The notes under the pieces are model-generated. The model ran no database searches. It was not told the DNA's origin and saw only the letters and a program-made list of their open reading frames with translations. The translations under genes and the position numbers were made by a program. From NCBI RefSeq assembly GCF_032842945.2, contig NZ_CP146606.1, positions 1,430,501 to 1,494,500 on the forward strand: a stretch of DNA of 64,000 nucleotides, given 5' to 3'. The stretch is from Roseovarius sp. W115. GTDB taxonomy: Bacteria; Pseudomonadota; Alphaproteobacteria; Rhodobacterales; Rhodobacteraceae. Of the stretch, positions 1 through 8,526 are shown piece by piece (the stretch's first letter is position 1; the number at the start of each line of letters is the position of its first letter).

Positions 1-694
1 CGGAGTCCACAAGCTCCTCTAGCAAGAGATCGACCCCCTCCATTGTGGCTTTCTCCTTGGCCGCCATCTTCCGAACCAACAGTGCATCAATGGCGTCTTC
101 GGTGCTCTTGTCGAGGCCAGCACCGGCTCGCAGGCGGGCCAAATCCATCGGCGGCATGGCAGAAGTGTTGAGCCGCAACCATCGCAACGCCAATGCAGGG
201 CGCAGAATGTAGAACCAACGCTTGACCCGCAGACGTCCCTCTGGATCGCGCACGCGAGATTTCTGACGCCGCATCAGGGACAGGTAGTGCCATGTCACAG
301 ACTTGCGGCTCAGGGCCTGCTCCGTGAACGTCGTCAATTGGTCTATGACGCCCGGCTGGGCGCGGTACTGGATGGGTGACTGTAGCCATTCCGCAATCAC
401 GGCATTCGACCCCAGCGCCAGTTCAAGCGCCTTGGAAAGCTCCCAGCCGGAGAGATCAAGCTCGTCGTCGATGGGTCGCTCAATGACATCGCGCTTCTTG
501 CCCAGTTTGTAGAACCAGTCGCGCGGACGGGCATAGACAAACCGCACGTCGTAGTCGCTGTCAGGAGAATGAAACCCCCAGGCCCGGGACCCGGATTCAA
601 CGGCGAAGAGGATACGCACGCCGTCTTCCTGCTCGATGGCGGTCAGAGCACTTTCAATTTCGGCACGCATGGCCGGACCAACGGGTGACTTCAT
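1..694 (-). CDS. Nucleotidyltransferase, YcgL/RlaP-like (COG3541 type), 3' end outside window
   Basis: Reading the minus strand from the ATG at 694 gives 231 uninterrupted codons that run off the window edge, so the C-terminus is missing. Residues 31-50 carry the nucleotidyltransferase-fold signature: a GSRAWGF turn followed by SDYDVRF, whose two Asp residues would bind the metal-nucleotide. This matches the predicted nucleotidyltransferases of the COG3541 (YcgL) group, related to RlaP-type enzymes linked to RNA repair; the actual substrate is unknown. The ATG overlaps the recF stop codon (ATGA), so the gene is probably translationally coupled to recF at the end of the dnaA-dnaN-recF operon. 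Family assignment is by motif and overall layout and is fairly secure; function is not established. Confidence 0.75.
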   Translation of the reverse strand, partial: MKSPVGPAMRAEIESALTAIEQEDGVRILFAVESGSRAWGFHSPDSDYDVRFVYARPRDWFYKLGKKRDVIERPIDDELDLSGWELSKALELALGSNAVIAEWLQSPIQYRAQPGVIDQLTTFTEQALSRKSVTWHYLSLMRRQKSRVRDPEGRLRVKRWFYILRPALALRWLRLNTSAMPPMDLARLRAGAGLDKSTEDAIDALLVRKMAAKEKATMEGVDLLLEELVDS

Positions 695-1795
695 TTGATG
701 GTCTCCAAATGCGACGCGCCATCAGTTTCGTCTACATGGATGTGGTGCGCACGGTCCCCAAGTTCCTCGAACAGTTCAGGGCCCGTCCCCGTCATCCAGG
801 CTTGGACCCCAAGCGCGCAAATCTCATCATAGAGCGCGGCCCGTCGGTCTGCATCGAGATGCGCTGCGACCTCATCCAACAGAAGTATGGGGGTGCCCCG
901 AAGTCACGCGCAAGCGCGCGGGCGTTTGCGAGGATGAGCGAGACCAACAGTGCCTTTTGCTCCCCGGTCGAACAGTCCGAGGCTGGGACACCCTTGGCGG
1001 CATACACCCCGTAGAGATCAGCCCGGTGCGGGCCAACCAATGTGCGACCGGCGGCGATGTCGCGAAAGCGGCTTTCATGCAGAGCCTCGCGAAAATCATC
1101 CTCGGAGAGCGGCATCTCGCCTTCGGTGGTGGTCAGTTCTAGCTCTGCCGTTGGAAAGGCCGTCTGGGCCTCTGCCTGTGCCTGGCTAAGCTGCTCAAGT
1201 GCAGCAACCCGGTTCGTGTGAATGGCCGTGCCTGCCGCGGCCATCTGGCGTTCAAGCGCGACATACCAATGGCCATCGCGCACCTGATCCTTGAGCAGGC
1301 GATTGCGCTCACGCATGGCTTTTTCATAGGCTAGTGTCGCCTCGGCGTGGAGGGGCGTAAAACTGAGCGTCATGCGATCGAGGAAACGCCGCCGACCTTC
1401 TGCCCCTTCGATCCAGAGCCGGTCCATCGACGGGATGAGCCAGAGCACACGGGCAATCCGACCCAGCGCGATTTGGCTGGCAGGTTTGCTGTCGATCTTG
1501 AGTTGACGGGCGTTGCCCTCTTCTGACCAGATCTCGATCTCATGCGTTTGGTGAAGACTGCGCAAATGGCCGGTCAGTTTCCATCCGATAGCGTCTGGTC
1601 GGCGCGCCATGTCTTGCGCCGCAGATCGGCGCAACCCGCGCCCCGGAGAAAAAGTGAGACCGCTTCGAGGATGTTTGTCTTGCCAGCGCCATTGGGGCCA
1701 AAGAGTGCGATAGGCCGACCGTCTCCTTCGATCCGCGCGGTTTTGTGCGAGCGGAAGTGGGAGAGTGTGAGATGTGTCAGACAAAGCTCTGTCAT
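691..1795 (-). pseudogene. recF: DNA replication/repair protein RecF, two frameshifts
   Basis: RecF is an SMC-like ATPase that loads RecA at single-strand gaps with RecO and RecR. The N-terminus begins MTELCLTHLTLSHFRSH with Walker A GPNGAGKTN at about residues 34-42. The frame is lost at the A5 run 1649-1653 (plus strand), continues in a second frame that includes the ABC-type signature region STGEQKALL, and is lost again at the G5 run 889-893, just before the Walker B and D-loop stretch LLLDEVAAHLD in the first frame. Restoring one base at each run gives about 368 residues, normal for RecF. It follows dnaN and overlaps the next gene by ATGA. The product is unmistakable RecF. Whether it is a genuine pseudogene or a sequencing artefact cannot be decided here; artefact seems more likely because the rest of the protein is well conserved. 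Confidence 0.9.
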
Positions 1796-1805
1796 AGGTA
1801 CGACG

Positions 1806-1872
1806 CCGTTTTCTGCGTAGAAAACGGGCTAGAAAATTCGCATTTTCTAGAATGGAATTTTGGAAAATTCCA
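1806..1872. repeat. Three consecutive perfect hairpins between dnaN and recF
   Basis: The 85-bp gap between the dnaN stop and the recF start is almost filled by three inverted repeats. Arms 1806-1814/1819-1827 surround a GCGT loop, arms 1829-1837/1842-1850 surround a TCGC loop, and arms 1853-1861/1864-1872 are separated by two bases. Every stem is 9 bp with no mismatch. Arms of the first two share a TTTTCT/AGAAAA core. None ends in a U-run that would mark an ordinary terminator in the minus direction. It could be an mRNA processing or stability element, an attenuating structure before recF, or a copy of a dispersed repeat. Confidence 0.8.
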
Positions 1873-1880
1873 ATGCCCGA

Positions 1881-2999
1881 TCACACCCGCATCGGCATGA
1901 CGACGTAGACCGCAGAGGTATCATTCCCCTCACGCATCAGGGTCGGGTCGCCGGAGGAGTTAAACATGAAAACAGCGTTTTCCCGATCAACTTGACTTGC
2001 GATTTCAAGGAGATACTTGGCGTTGAACCCAATCTCCAACCGTTCGTCCCCGTATGCAACGGCCAGCTCCTCTTCCGCAGCGCCACTGTCAGGGGCATTC
2101 ACGGAGAGCACCAAACGGTCCTCATCGAGTGCCAGTTTCACCGCGCGAGAGCGTTCAGAACTCACGGTTGCGACCCGATCAACCGCCTGAGCAAACTCAG
2201 CCGCATCTACTTCTAGCTTGCGCGTGTTGCCTTGCGGGATGACGCGTGTGTAGTCCGGGAAACTGCCGTCGATTACCTTGGAGGTCAGCGTGATGTTCGG
2301 TGTGGAGAACCGCACCTTGGTCTCAGACACCGACACCGCTATGCTCATGTCGTCATCTTCCAGGAGTTTGCGTAACTCACCCACGGTTTTGCGCGGCACG
2401 ATCACGCCCGGCATATTATCCGCCCCATCGGGCAACTCTGAGTCGATGCGCGCCAGCCGATGACCATCGGTGGCGACACAGCGCAGCATCTTGCCACCCT
2501 GACCCTCGGCCACATGCATATAGACGCCGTTCAGGTAGTACCGGGTTTCTTCGGTCGATATCGCAAATTTTGATTTGTCGAAGAGGCGGCGTAGTTCGGG
2601 CGCTTTGGCAGAAAAGTTGCTGGTGTATTCCGATGAGGCCATCACCGGGAAATCCTCTTTCGGCAAGGTGGCCAGTGAAAAGTTTGAGCGCCCGGCCTCG
2701 ACCGTCAGACGCCCGCTGGTGCCATCGTCGGCCAGTGTCACCAACGCACCGTCCGGCAATTTACGCACAATCTCATGCAGCGTGACAGCGGACACCGTCG
2801 TGGCGCCTGCGCGCTCCACCTGAGCCGGAGCCTTGTCGAGCACTTCGATATCAAGATCCGTGGCGCGGAAGAGGACAGAGTCCCCTTCGGCCTCGATCAG
2901 CACATTAGCGAGGATCGGAATAGTGTTGCGTCTTTCAACGACCGACTGGGCCTGAGACACGGCTTTCAATAGCGTGCTGCGTTCAATGCTGAGTTTCAT
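1881..2999 (-). CDS. dnaN: DNA polymerase III subunit beta (sliding clamp)
   Basis: The 372-residue product is the beta sliding clamp, the ring that tethers DNA polymerase III and other partners to DNA. It starts MKLSIERSTLLKAVSQAQ and ends in YVVMPMRV, the typical C-terminus that helps form the protein-binding pocket. Length matches the family and the three repeated clamp domains are uninterrupted. It lies 89 bp downstream of dnaA and upstream of recF on the same strand, the common bacterial dnaA-dnaN-recF order. No strong separate promoter was recognised in the short dnaA-dnaN gap, so co-transcription with dnaA is likely. Confidence 0.97.
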   Translation of the reverse strand: MKLSIERSTLLKAVSQAQSVVERRNTIPILANVLIEAEGDSVLFRATDLDIEVLDKAPAQVERAGATTVSAVTLHEIVRKLPDGALVTLADDGTSGRLTVEAGRSNFSLATLPKEDFPVMASSEYTSNFSAKAPELRRLFDKSKFAISTEETRYYLNGVYMHVAEGQGGKMLRCVATDGHRLARIDSELPDGADNMPGVIVPRKTVGELRKLLEDDDMSIAVSVSETKVRFSTPNITLTSKVIDGSFPDYTRVIPQGNTRKLEVDAAEFAQAVDRVATVSSERSRAVKLALDEDRLVLSVNAPDSGAAEEELAVAYGDERLEIGFNAKYLLEIASQVDRENAVFMFNSSGDPTLMREGNDTSAVYVVMPMRV

Positions 3000-3088
3000 G
3001 CCCTCGCTCCCTGCATATGGCCTCTGACGGGCTCTGGGACCGGCACGTTAGCAAACTCCGCCTTAGGCTCAAGCGTTTTGTTGTGTTC

Positions 3089-4459
3089 TTAGCCCTCGAG
3101 TGCGCGCCGCAGGATTTCCAGATCTTCTGCAATCTGGGCGTCCTGGACCTTCAACTCTTCGATCCGGCGCACGCCATGCATGACTGTGGTGTGATCGCGA
3201 CCGCCAAATCGGCGTCCGATTTCCGGCAAGGACCGGCTGGTCATTTGCTTGCACAGATACATGGCGACTTGACGGGGTCTGGCGAAGCTGCGTACGCGTT
3301 TGGGGCCGATCATGTCGGACAATCGGATGTTGTAATGCTCGGACACCTGACGCTGAATTTCTTCGATGGACACTTTGCGCTCGGAGGCGCGGAGGATGTC
3401 GGCGAGGCAATCCTGCGCCAGTTCCAGCGTGATTTCGTGGCCGACAAGAGATGCGAAGGCGAAAAGCCGGGTGAGTGCACCTTCGAGGACACGGACGTTG
3501 GTTGAGATGCGATGCGCGAGGAATTCGAGCACGCCGTCGGCCATGTTGAGGCCGGGGTATTGTTTGAGAAAGCTGCCTGACTTGGTTTGCAGGATGCCAA
3601 GACGAAGCTCATAGTCAGTGGGGTGAAGATCCACGACCAGGCCGCATTGCAGGCGGGATTTGATGCGCTCTTCCAGATTTGCGATCTCGCCCGGAGCGCG
3701 GTCTGCGGAGATGATGATTTGCTTGTTTTGGTCGACCAAGGCGTTGAATGTGTGGAAGAATTCCTCTTGGGTAGAGTCTTTGCCGGCGATGAACTGCACG
3801 TCGTCGACCATGAGGACGTCAACCGAGCGGAACATCTCTTTGAAGTCCATCATGCGGCGGTCGCGCAGGGCTTGTACGAAACGGTACATGAATTGCTCTG
3901 CTGACAGGTAGACGACGTTGAGGTCAGGGCGTGCGGTTTCAAGCTCCCACGCGATAGCATGCATGAGGTGCGTTTTACCAAGGCCCACACCACCATAGAG
4001 AAAGAGTGGGTTGAAGGTCACAGGGCCGCCTTCAGCGACTCGTTTCGCTGCGGCATGGGCCAGCTCGTTGGGCTTGCCCACCACGAAGGTATCGAAAGTG
4101 AATCGATCATCTAAAGCCGCGCAAGTCAGCGGACCATCAAACGCCCGGATCGCAGTTTTCTTGGGTTGCGGCGCCTGCTCGGAACGTGTTGTGCCGTCTG
4201 AGGGACGGGCGGCAATGTTTGCCGCAACTTTAAAGTCCACACGTCGGACTTCGGGGGCCATGTTGCTGACCTTGAACAACATCAGCTCACCAAAGTTCTG
4301 CGATACGTAGTTTCCGTGAAAAGAATTCGGGACATCGAAAAGTGCGACGTCGCCCGTAATCCCTGCAAGATCGACTGGCTCAATCCAGTGTTTGAAGTTG
4401 TTGCGCCCTACTGTTTCCAGCAATTCTTGTTTGATTTGGCCCCATTGTTCCCGTGTCAT
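3089..4459 (-). CDS. dnaA: Chromosomal replication initiator protein DnaA
   Basis: DnaA is the AAA+ ATPase that binds DnaA boxes and opens the replication origin. The 456-residue product has an N-terminal domain beginning MTREQWGQIKQELL, a short linker, Walker A GGVGLGKTH, Walker B VLMVDDVQF, and the C-terminal DNA-binding signature GGRDHTTVMHGV. I chose the ATG at 4459, preceded by AGGTGA; a GTG five codons upstream (4474) is possible but lacks a ribosome-binding site. It heads the dnaA-dnaN-recF block. The upstream gap of about 480 bp carries three GANTC sites. No frameshift or missing motif was seen. Confidence 0.97.
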   Translation of the reverse strand: MTREQWGQIKQELLETVGRNNFKHWIEPVDLAGITGDVALFDVPNSFHGNYVSQNFGELMLFKVSNMAPEVRRVDFKVAANIAARPSDGTTRSEQAPQPKKTAIRAFDGPLTCAALDDRFTFDTFVVGKPNELAHAAAKRVAEGGPVTFNPLFLYGGVGLGKTHLMHAIAWELETARPDLNVVYLSAEQFMYRFVQALRDRRMMDFKEMFRSVDVLMVDDVQFIAGKDSTQEEFFHTFNALVDQNKQIIISADRAPGEIANLEERIKSRLQCGLVVDLHPTDYELRLGILQTKSGSFLKQYPGLNMADGVLEFLAHRISTNVRVLEGALTRLFAFASLVGHEITLELAQDCLADILRASERKVSIEEIQRQVSEHYNIRLSDMIGPKRVRSFARPRQVAMYLCKQMTSRSLPEIGRRFGGRDHTTVMHGVRRIEELKVQDAQIAEDLEILRRALEG

Positions 4460-4883
4460 GCTCACCTGTTCCACCGCGAGTGTTGCTCTTTAGCGCACAA
4501 TTCCTTGCACACTCCTCCTGTGCGGCTCACATTCAGTGGGCGTAAAACACAGCTCCGCTTTGCCCAGCCCACGTATGACCAGACACAGAGCCTTCTTACG
4601 GCTTTTTAGCTTCGCAACAGAGGTTGACCACATCGTCCCCAGATCAGGTCGAACCGCTCCGTGTTACGCGCTATGTTGATGGACAATTGACTTACGTCCG
4701 CAAACAACGTGAGTACCAATAAACCAACCGCAGAAAGGTCGGCGCGGAATAAAAGTCTGTCCCCCCAAGCGTGAATCGCCTCGTGAAATTAGCAACTGAC
4801 TCTGGGCGTCGGCAACTTATCTTCGCGCTTGACAGCGGCTTTGCGCGAAAAGAATCTATCGGGCTTATTTTTCAGCTTCCGAC
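4460..4883. other. Long dnaA-rpsT intergenic region
   Basis: About 420 bp between the dnaA start and the rpsT terminator contain no convincing coding sequence. This stretch must contain the dnaA promoter on the minus strand, but I cannot place a confident -35/-10 pair. I looked for DnaA boxes (TTATCCACA and close variants) and found only one weak match, TTGACCACA near 4624, so there is no support for an origin here. The notable content is the group of GANTC sites listed separately. Confidence 0.5.
4773..4856. promoter_or_regulatory. Cluster of three GANTC (CcrM-type) sites upstream of dnaA
   Basis: GAATC at 4773-4777, GACTC at 4798-4802 and GAATC at 4852-4856 lie within 84 bp. One GANTC per about 256 bp is expected by chance at even base composition. 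In Alphaproteobacteria GANTC is methylated by the cell-cycle methyltransferase CcrM, and in Caulobacter methylation state affects dnaA transcription. The link to regulation in this organism is inference. Confidence 0.4.
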
Positions 4884-4911
4884 AAAAAAAGAAGCCCTAA
4901 GGGAGGGCCTC
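4884..4911 (-). terminator. Intrinsic terminator of rpsT (bidirectional form)
   Basis: On the minus strand GAGGCCCT pairs with AGGGCTTC (8 bp, one G-U) around a 5-base loop and is followed by seven Ts (plus-strand A-run 4884-4890). The plus strand also ends in five Ts at 4912-4916, so it could work both ways. It sits 30 bp past the rpsT stop. Confidence 0.85.
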
Positions 4912-4940
4912 TTTTTCGATCAATAACTTAGCTCACAAAG

Positions 4941-5204
4941 TCAGCCCAGAGCTTTGACCCGGGCGGCCAGTCGAGACATTTTTCGTGCAGCCGTGTTTTT
5001 GTGAAACACACCTTTGTTCACACCGCGCATAAGCTCTGGTTGAGCCGCGCGGAGTGCATTTTGTGCGGCATCTTTGTCACCGGATGTGATCGCTTCCTCG
5101 ACTTTGCGGAGGTATGTTCGAATCCGTGAGCGACGTGCTTTGTTGATTTCCAGACGGCGCAAATTCTGACGTGCGCGTTTCTTGGACTGGGCAGTATTAG
5201 CCAT
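4941..5204 (-). CDS. rpsT: 30S ribosomal protein S20
   Basis: The 87-residue, Lys/Arg-rich product begins [19 protein letters not shown] and ends in [10 protein letters not shown], a full-length S20, which binds 16S rRNA early in 30S assembly. It is a single-gene unit: a likely promoter lies about 125 bp upstream and a clear intrinsic terminator lies downstream. Its position just upstream of dnaA on the same strand is common in Rhodobacterales. Confidence 0.97.
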   Translation of the reverse strand: MANTAQSKKRARQNLRRLEINKARRSRIRTYLRKVEEAITSGDKDAAQNALRAAQPELMRGVNKGVFHKNTAARKMSRLAARVKALG

Positions 5205-5326
5205 GGGTTTAGACCTTTTCTCGGGTTCATGTCGTTCATTGGTGCACGAGGGTTAACCCGATCCGGCAGGTCCACAGCCGGTGTGATTCTGGCCAGAGCG
5301 GGCCGCACGCGCATGTCTTGCGGCGG

Positions 5327-5354
5327 CATATAGCCAAGTTAGCCACGTTTGCAA
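5327..5354 (-). promoter_or_regulatory. Candidate sigma-70 promoter for rpsT
   Basis: On the minus strand TTGCAA (5354-5349) and TATATG (5332-5327) are separated by 16 bp, a reasonable -35/-10 pair. This would give an rpsT leader of about 115 nt. The match is good but not unique evidence; no start site data exist here. Confidence 0.45.
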
Positions 5355-5379
5355 AGCTTAAAAAACCAACTTCAATCCG

Positions 5380-6249
5380 TCAGGTCACAAGCCCCTTGAT
5401 GCGTTGGGCCAAAGCATGCGCGCGCTTGGTGGCTGTCATGATCAGGCAGAGACCGGTGGAAACTCGATGCTGGAACGGGGCGACCAGGCTGCCGTCTCGT
5501 AACGCAGGTCGCACGAGACTCTTGTGACCGATCAAGACGCCTGCACCGTTTCGGGCTTCTTCAAGGGCCAGAGCGTAAAGAGAGTATTGTGCGGCCTCCT
5601 CCAAGTTCCGAAGGTCCAAGCCAGCAGCCTCGCACCACATACTCCAGTCAGCCCGCCAAGACGCATCAAGGATAAGCGTTTCGGCTTGCAAATCAGATGG
5701 TGCTTTAAGGCGGGCCGCAATGTTTGGGGCGCAGACTGGGAATATTTCATCTTCCTCAAGAACGGTCTCTTCCCTGATACCCGTTGGTGCCCCAAGGAAA
5801 AACGTCATGTCAAAGATGTCACGCTTCAGGTTTGGAGGGTCTTCCAAAGCTGTGACTGATAATTTTGTGCCCGGAAACTCGGACCGCAAAATTGACATGC
5901 GCGATGGCAGCCAAAGCTGCGCAACACTTGGCAGCGCCGCGATCTGGATGGCACGTTCAGGTGCTTCATCGCAAAGATCTCGTACTGCCGCGCCCAACGC
6001 ATCGAAGGCTTTGATGAACCCAGGCGCCAAACGCACGCCGGTTTGAGACAACACAACGCCCTGTGACTGTCGTTCGAACAGCGCCACGCCCACCCAGCTC
6101 TCAAGCGATTTGATATGTTGGGATATCGCACCCGGACTGACAGATAGTTCCTCAGCAGCCTTGGCAAAGCCACCCAGTCGCGCGGCGGCTTCAAATGCCC
6201 TCAATGCATTCAGAGGTGGACTTTTCGGCCGAGGAGGTGAGATGGACAT
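5380..6249 (-). CDS. LysR-family transcriptional regulator, GcvA-like
   Basis: The 289-residue protein has an N-terminal winged helix-turn-helix (residues 12-70, including NALRAFEAAARLGGFAKAA and SVSPGAISQHIKSLE) followed by a periplasmic-binding-protein-like effector domain. The HTH wording is that of the GcvA-like subgroup of LysR regulators. It is transcribed divergently from the SHMT-like gene across a 99-bp gap that contains a T-N11-A palindrome, so it very likely controls that gene and itself. The effector is unknown; an amino acid or hydroxyamino acid would fit the neighbour. Confidence 0.85.
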   Translation of the reverse strand: MSISPPRPKSPPLNALRAFEAAARLGGFAKAAEELSVSPGAISQHIKSLESWVGVALFERQSQGVVLSQTGVRLAPGFIKAFDALGAAVRDLCDEAPERAIQIAALPSVAQLWLPSRMSILRSEFPGTKLSVTALEDPPNLKRDIFDMTFFLGAPTGIREETVLEEDEIFPVCAPNIAARLKAPSDLQAETLILDASWRADWSMWCEAAGLDLRNLEEAAQYSLYALALEEARNGAGVLIGHKSLVRPALRDGSLVAPFQHRVSTGLCLIMTATKRAHALAQRIKGLVT

Positions 6250-6258
6250 TTTCTAGCC

Positions 6259-6271
6259 TTAGTTTTTCTAA
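6259..6271. promoter_or_regulatory. Likely LysR operator (T-N11-A palindrome)
   Basis: TTAGTTTTTCTAA is a perfect TTAG/CTAA inverted repeat with the T-N11-A form typical of LysR binding sites. It lies 10 bp in front of the LysR gene and 78 bp before the divergent PLP enzyme gene. Confidence 0.5.
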
Positions 6272-6348
6272 ACTCAATTTTTGATAAACTGGTTTGCCGA
6301 CCAGGTCGAGGCGGGTGATGCTTGGATGAGACCAAAGGGAGAGAGTTG

Positions 6349-7662
6349 ATGCATCTCATGAAAAGGAACTGGGTGCCGGAAATTTGTGAGACGCTAGTTC
6401 AAGAAATTGCGGCCCAGACTGCGGAATCTTGCAGTGCTACGGTTCTTGACCGAATTTCTCAGCTGGTTGAAGACAACCGGGTGATCCACGAAAGTGCTTG
6501 TTTCAACCTGAATCCCGCCACCAACGTGATGAACCCTCGCGCAGAGGCGGTTCTCGCCAAAGGGCTGGGGTCGCGGCCGTCTCTTGGCTATCCAGGCGAC
6601 AAGTACGAGATGGGTTTGGAAGCCATCGAAGAGATAGAGGTCATCGCCGCCGAACTGGCTGCTGAGATTTTTCAGGCGAAGTTTGCGGAAATTCGCGTCG
6701 CCTCGGGCGCAATGGGAAACCTCTATGCCTTCATGGCCACCTGTCAGCCGGGTGATACGATCATTGCCCCGCCAGCCACGATTGGCGGGCATGTGACGCA
6801 TCATGCAGAGGGCTGTGCCGGACTCTATGGTCTGCGTTCTGTGCCGGCGCCGGTAAACGCAGATGGGTTTACCGTGGATCTGGATGCGCTTCGCGAGCTT
6901 GCCAAATCTGAAAAGCCCAAGCTCATCACCATTGGCGGCAGTCTGAACCTGTTTCAGCATCCGGTGGCGGAGGTGCGCGAGATCGCGGATGAGGTGGGGG
7001 CGAAGGTTTTGTTTGATGCCGCCCATCAATGCGGGCTGATTGCCGGGCGCGCATGGCGCAATCCGTTGAGTGAAGGCGCACATGTGATGACGATGAGCAC
7101 CTACAAGAGCCTTGGTGGCCCCGCTGGCGGTCTTGTCGTGACGAATGAGGCCGACCTGGCCCAGCGCCTTGATGCGATCGCTTTTCCCGGAATGACCGCC
7201 AATTTTGATGCAGCAAAATCGGCGGCTCTGGCCATCACCATGCTTGATTGGCGCGACCATGGCAAAGCCTATGCCAATGCGATGATCGACTTGTCGCTCT
7301 CTTTGGCCAAGGCGTTGGCGGACCGGGATGTCCCGGTGTTTGAAACGCGACATGGCCTAACGCAATCGCATCAGTTCGCTGTAGAGGCTGCGCGCTATGG
7401 CGGTGGGCAGGCCGCATCCAAGACTTTGCGACAGGCCGGTTTTCTCGCTTGCGGTATTGGGCTTCCACTTGAAGCGGTTGAGGCGGACATGAACGGTCTG
7501 CGGATTGGCACCCCGGAATTGGTACGTTGGGGCGTGACACCCGACCATGTGCCTGATCTTGCCGATCTGATTGCGGAAGGGTTGTCAGGAAATCCTGGCG
7601 ACGTGGCCCCGCGCACGCAAGTGATGCGCGAGACCTTCAATAAAGTGCATTATGTGAACTGA
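6349..7662 (+). CDS. SHMT-like PLP-dependent fold type I enzyme
   Basis: The 437-residue protein resembles the serine hydroxymethyltransferase fold but is divergent. Visible features are the substrate-entry region GYPGDKYEMG, the cofactor Asp/His stretch LFDAAHQCGL, and the PLP-lysine motif STYKSLGGPAGG (Lys about 253), comparable to the THK-x-LRGPRGG motif of SHMT. The chosen ATG at 6349 has GGGAGAG just upstream; a TTG at 6322 is the alternative. Possible activities include an aldolase or hydroxymethyltransferase acting on alpha-substituted or beta-hydroxy amino acids, but I cannot name the substrate. The divergent LysR gene suggests induction by a substrate rather than the housekeeping glyA role. 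Confidence 0.75.
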   Translation: MHLMKRNWVPEICETLVQEIAAQTAESCSATVLDRISQLVEDNRVIHESACFNLNPATNVMNPRAEAVLAKGLGSRPSLGYPGDKYEMGLEAIEEIEVIAAELAAEIFQAKFAEIRVASGAMGNLYAFMATCQPGDTIIAPPATIGGHVTHHAEGCAGLYGLRSVPAPVNADGFTVDLDALRELAKSEKPKLITIGGSLNLFQHPVAEVREIADEVGAKVLFDAAHQCGLIAGRAWRNPLSEGAHVMTMSTYKSLGGPAGGLVVTNEADLAQRLDAIAFPGMTANFDAAKSAALAITMLDWRDHGKAYANAMIDLSLSLAKALADRDVPVFETRHGLTQSHQFAVEAARYGGGQAASKTLRQAGFLACGIGLPLEAVEADMNGLRIGTPELVRWGVTPDHVPDLADLIAEGLSGNPGDVAPRTQVMRETFNKVHYVN

Positions 7663-7684
7663 GACGCGAAGCGCTTGCCGCACA

Positions 7685-8461
7685 TTACTTGTCGCGGAAC
7701 TGCGCCTCGCGCTTTTCCGCAAAGGCGGCCATGCCCTCTTTTTGGTCTTCGGTGGCGAAAAGCGAGTGAAAGACGCGGCGTTCGAATAGCAAGCCTTCGG
7801 CAAGTGGCACTTCGTACGAGCGATTGACCGCTTCTTTGACAGCCATCACGCTGACCATCGATTTCTCTGCGATCTTCTGAGCGGCGCTCATGGCCTCATC
7901 CAGCAGCTTTTTGGCAGGGACCACACGGCTGACGAGGCCCGCGCGTTCGGCTTCTTCGGCATCCATGAAGCGACCGGTGAGGTTCATGTCCATGGATTTG
8001 GATTTGCCAATAAAGCGTGTCAGACGTTGCGAACCGCCAAGACCGGCCATCACACCAAGATTGATCTCGGGCTGGCCGAATTTGGCGGTGTCTGAGGCGA
8101 TGATAAAGTCGCACATCATTGCCAATTCGCACCCGCCGCCCAGTGCGTAGCCAGAGACGGCGGCGATGATGGGTTTACGGACGCGCATGATCGCGTCGGC
8201 CTCGGGTCCAAAGAGGTCACCGGAAAATACCTCGACGAAGCTTTTCTCGGCCATCATCTTGATGTCTGCCCCCGCAGCGAAGGCTTTATCGGAACCGGTG
8301 AGCACAATGCAGCGCACTTTGTCGTTGCCTTGCGCATCCTGAAGGGCATCGACCAGTTCGCTCAACAACTGACTGTTAAGAGCGTTCAAAGCATCGGGGC
8401 GGTTCAGGGTGATTTTGGCGACGTGGTCTTCTACTTCGACGATGATCGTCTCATAGGCCAT
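7685..8461 (-). CDS. Enoyl-CoA hydratase (crotonase family)
   Basis: The 258-residue protein adds water to trans-2-enoyl-CoA in fatty acid beta-oxidation. It has the crotonase fold with the oxyanion-hole regions [10 protein letters not shown] and [16 protein letters not shown], and both catalytic glutamates of classical hydratases are present (Glu in GGGCELA and Glu in GQPEINLGV). Length is normal. It is convergent with the SHMT-like gene (22 bp apart) and lies 65 bp from the mutM stop on the same strand, so it could be co-transcribed with mutM. The particular chain-length preference cannot be read from sequence. Confidence 0.93.
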   Translation of the reverse strand: MAYETIIVEVEDHVAKITLNRPDALNALNSQLLSELVDALQDAQGNDKVRCIVLTGSDKAFAAGADIKMMAEKSFVEVFSGDLFGPEADAIMRVRKPIIAAVSGYALGGGCELAMMCDFIIASDTAKFGQPEINLGVMAGLGGSQRLTRFIGKSKSMDMNLTGRFMDAEEAERAGLVSRVVPAKKLLDEAMSAAQKIAEKSMVSVMAVKEAVNRSYEVPLAEGLLFERRVFHSLFATEDQKEGMAAFAEKREAQFRDK

Positions 8462-8526
8462 GAAATCTGCCTTTGTTTGTTTCTGTCAAAAGTGATTCAT
8501 TACCATTTGCGTGGCTCGGATCAACC

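Noticed and set aside
4460-4940. Replication origin in the dnaA-rpsT gap
   Set aside because: Only one weak DnaA-box-like sequence was found and no AT-rich unwinding stretch with repeats. Alphaproteobacterial origins are often not next to dnaA.
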